A program made the position numbers and the translations under genes. The notes under the pieces were generated by a model. The model was not told the origin of the DNA. It searched no databases and saw nothing but the letters and a program-made list of their open reading frames with translations. This document shows, piece after piece, positions 63,827-64,000 of a stretch of DNA of 64,000 nt. The stretch comes from Psychrobacter sanguinis (lineage in GTDB: Bacteria > Pseudomonadota > Gammaproteobacteria > Pseudomonadales > Moraxellaceae), in contig NZ_CP085990.1 in assembly GCF_020736705.1 (NCBI RefSeq), positions 2,232,001 to 2,296,000 of the forward strand. The letters run 5' to 3'. The stretch's first letter is position 1; every line of letters starts with the position of its first letter.

Positions 63827-63845
63827 GATATTGATTATCATTTAC
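63827..63845. promoter_or_regulatory. Fur-like box before the gene at the right edge
   Basis: GATATTGATTATCATTTAC matches the Fur consensus at 15 of 19 positions. It lies about 150 bp before an ATG at 63992 and directly upstream of the hexanucleotide repeat. Confidence 0.68.
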
Positions 63846-63875
63846 AATAAGAGCCGATACAAAGAACAATAATTT

Positions 63876-63922
63876 CAGTATCAGTATCAGTATCAGTATC
63901 AGTATCAGTATCAGTATCAGTA
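63876..63922. repeat. Hexanucleotide tandem repeat (CAGTAT), 7.8 units
   Basis: Seven perfect CAGTAT units at 63876-63917 plus CAGTA. No interruption is present. It is non-coding as far as can be seen: in the frame of the ATG at 63992 it would read as Ser-Val repeats, but no start codon precedes it in that frame before a stop. Confidence 0.95.
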
Positions 63923-63991
63923 CCGATTGAATTGTCTTTTAGACGTTCTGATAAAAATTTACCTAAATCTATAATTATTGAGCGAACTCTT

Positions 63992-64000
63992 ATGAGCAGC
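63992..64000 (+). CDS. Start of a gene cut by the window edge
   Basis: ATG AGC AGC at the last bases, with no strong ribosome-binding site. The Fur-like box upstream and the siderophore ABC operon before it suggest an iron-uptake gene such as a receptor, but only three codons are visible. Confidence 0.25.

Noticed and set aside
1..64000. Defence islands, toxin-antitoxin pairs, prophage or integrative elements
   Set aside because: No restriction, CRISPR, Abi, retron, integrase or phage structural genes were recognised. The only mobile DNA seen is the two IS630-like elements.

Overview
The window looks like ordinary chromosome of a low-to-mid GC gammaproteobacterium of the Moraxellaceae, most probably Psychrobacter. 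The reasons are the protein flavour (quinol-dependent NorZ, DUF2059 pairs, a FhuB-type fused permease), the nitrate-assimilation gene set and order, which match my memory of pseudomonads and Acinetobacter, and AT-rich intergenic DNA. No database search was possible, so the genus is an inference.

Layout. 1-2.5 kb: the 3' part of a helicase running off the left edge, and a GAPDH-family dehydrogenase. 2.6-4.5 kb: two tRNA-Ser(UGA) and two tRNA-Asn(GUU) genes, each a separate minus-strand unit with its own promoter and terminator, plus a small RHH-like protein. 4.7-9.3 kb: acyl-CoA thioesterase, two tandem secreted DUF2059 proteins and uvrB. 9.5-24 kb: a nitrate/nitrite assimilation locus. nirBD runs leftwards; the nitrate transporter, a PP2C phosphatase-Ser/Thr kinase fusion, a FAD reductase, assimilatory nitrate reductase and the sirohaem methyltransferase cobA run rightwards. 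A near-consensus sigma-54 promoter lies between the two arms. 24-36.5 kb: a lipoprotein, aspA, azlCD, an SLC13 transporter, dps, a YcxB-like membrane protein, serS, tkt and gcdH. 36.5-42.6 kb: a dppABCDF-type peptide ABC importer with a hairpin between dppA and dppB. 43-45.4 kb: the nitric oxide reductase norZ, with two NsrR-like operators upstream.

45.8-64 kb is rich in iron-uptake genes: a TonB-dependent receptor, tonB-exbB-exbD, a PepSY membrane protein, a siderophore-interacting reductase, and a FhuCDB-like ABC importer. Four Fur-box-like sites lie in front of these units, and a hexanucleotide tandem repeat lies just before the next gene at the right edge. Two different IS630-like elements interrupt this part. 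One has split a DUF924 gene at a TA dinucleotide so cleanly that its removal would restore the reading frame.

I found no CRISPR array, prophage, rRNA or recognisable defence system. The most interesting observations are regulatory (sigma-54, NsrR-like, Fur-like and attenuator sites), the kinase-phosphatase inside the nitrate operon, the IS-split DUF924 gene with the homopolymer frameshifts of both transposases, and the repeat tracts in tonB and at the right edge.
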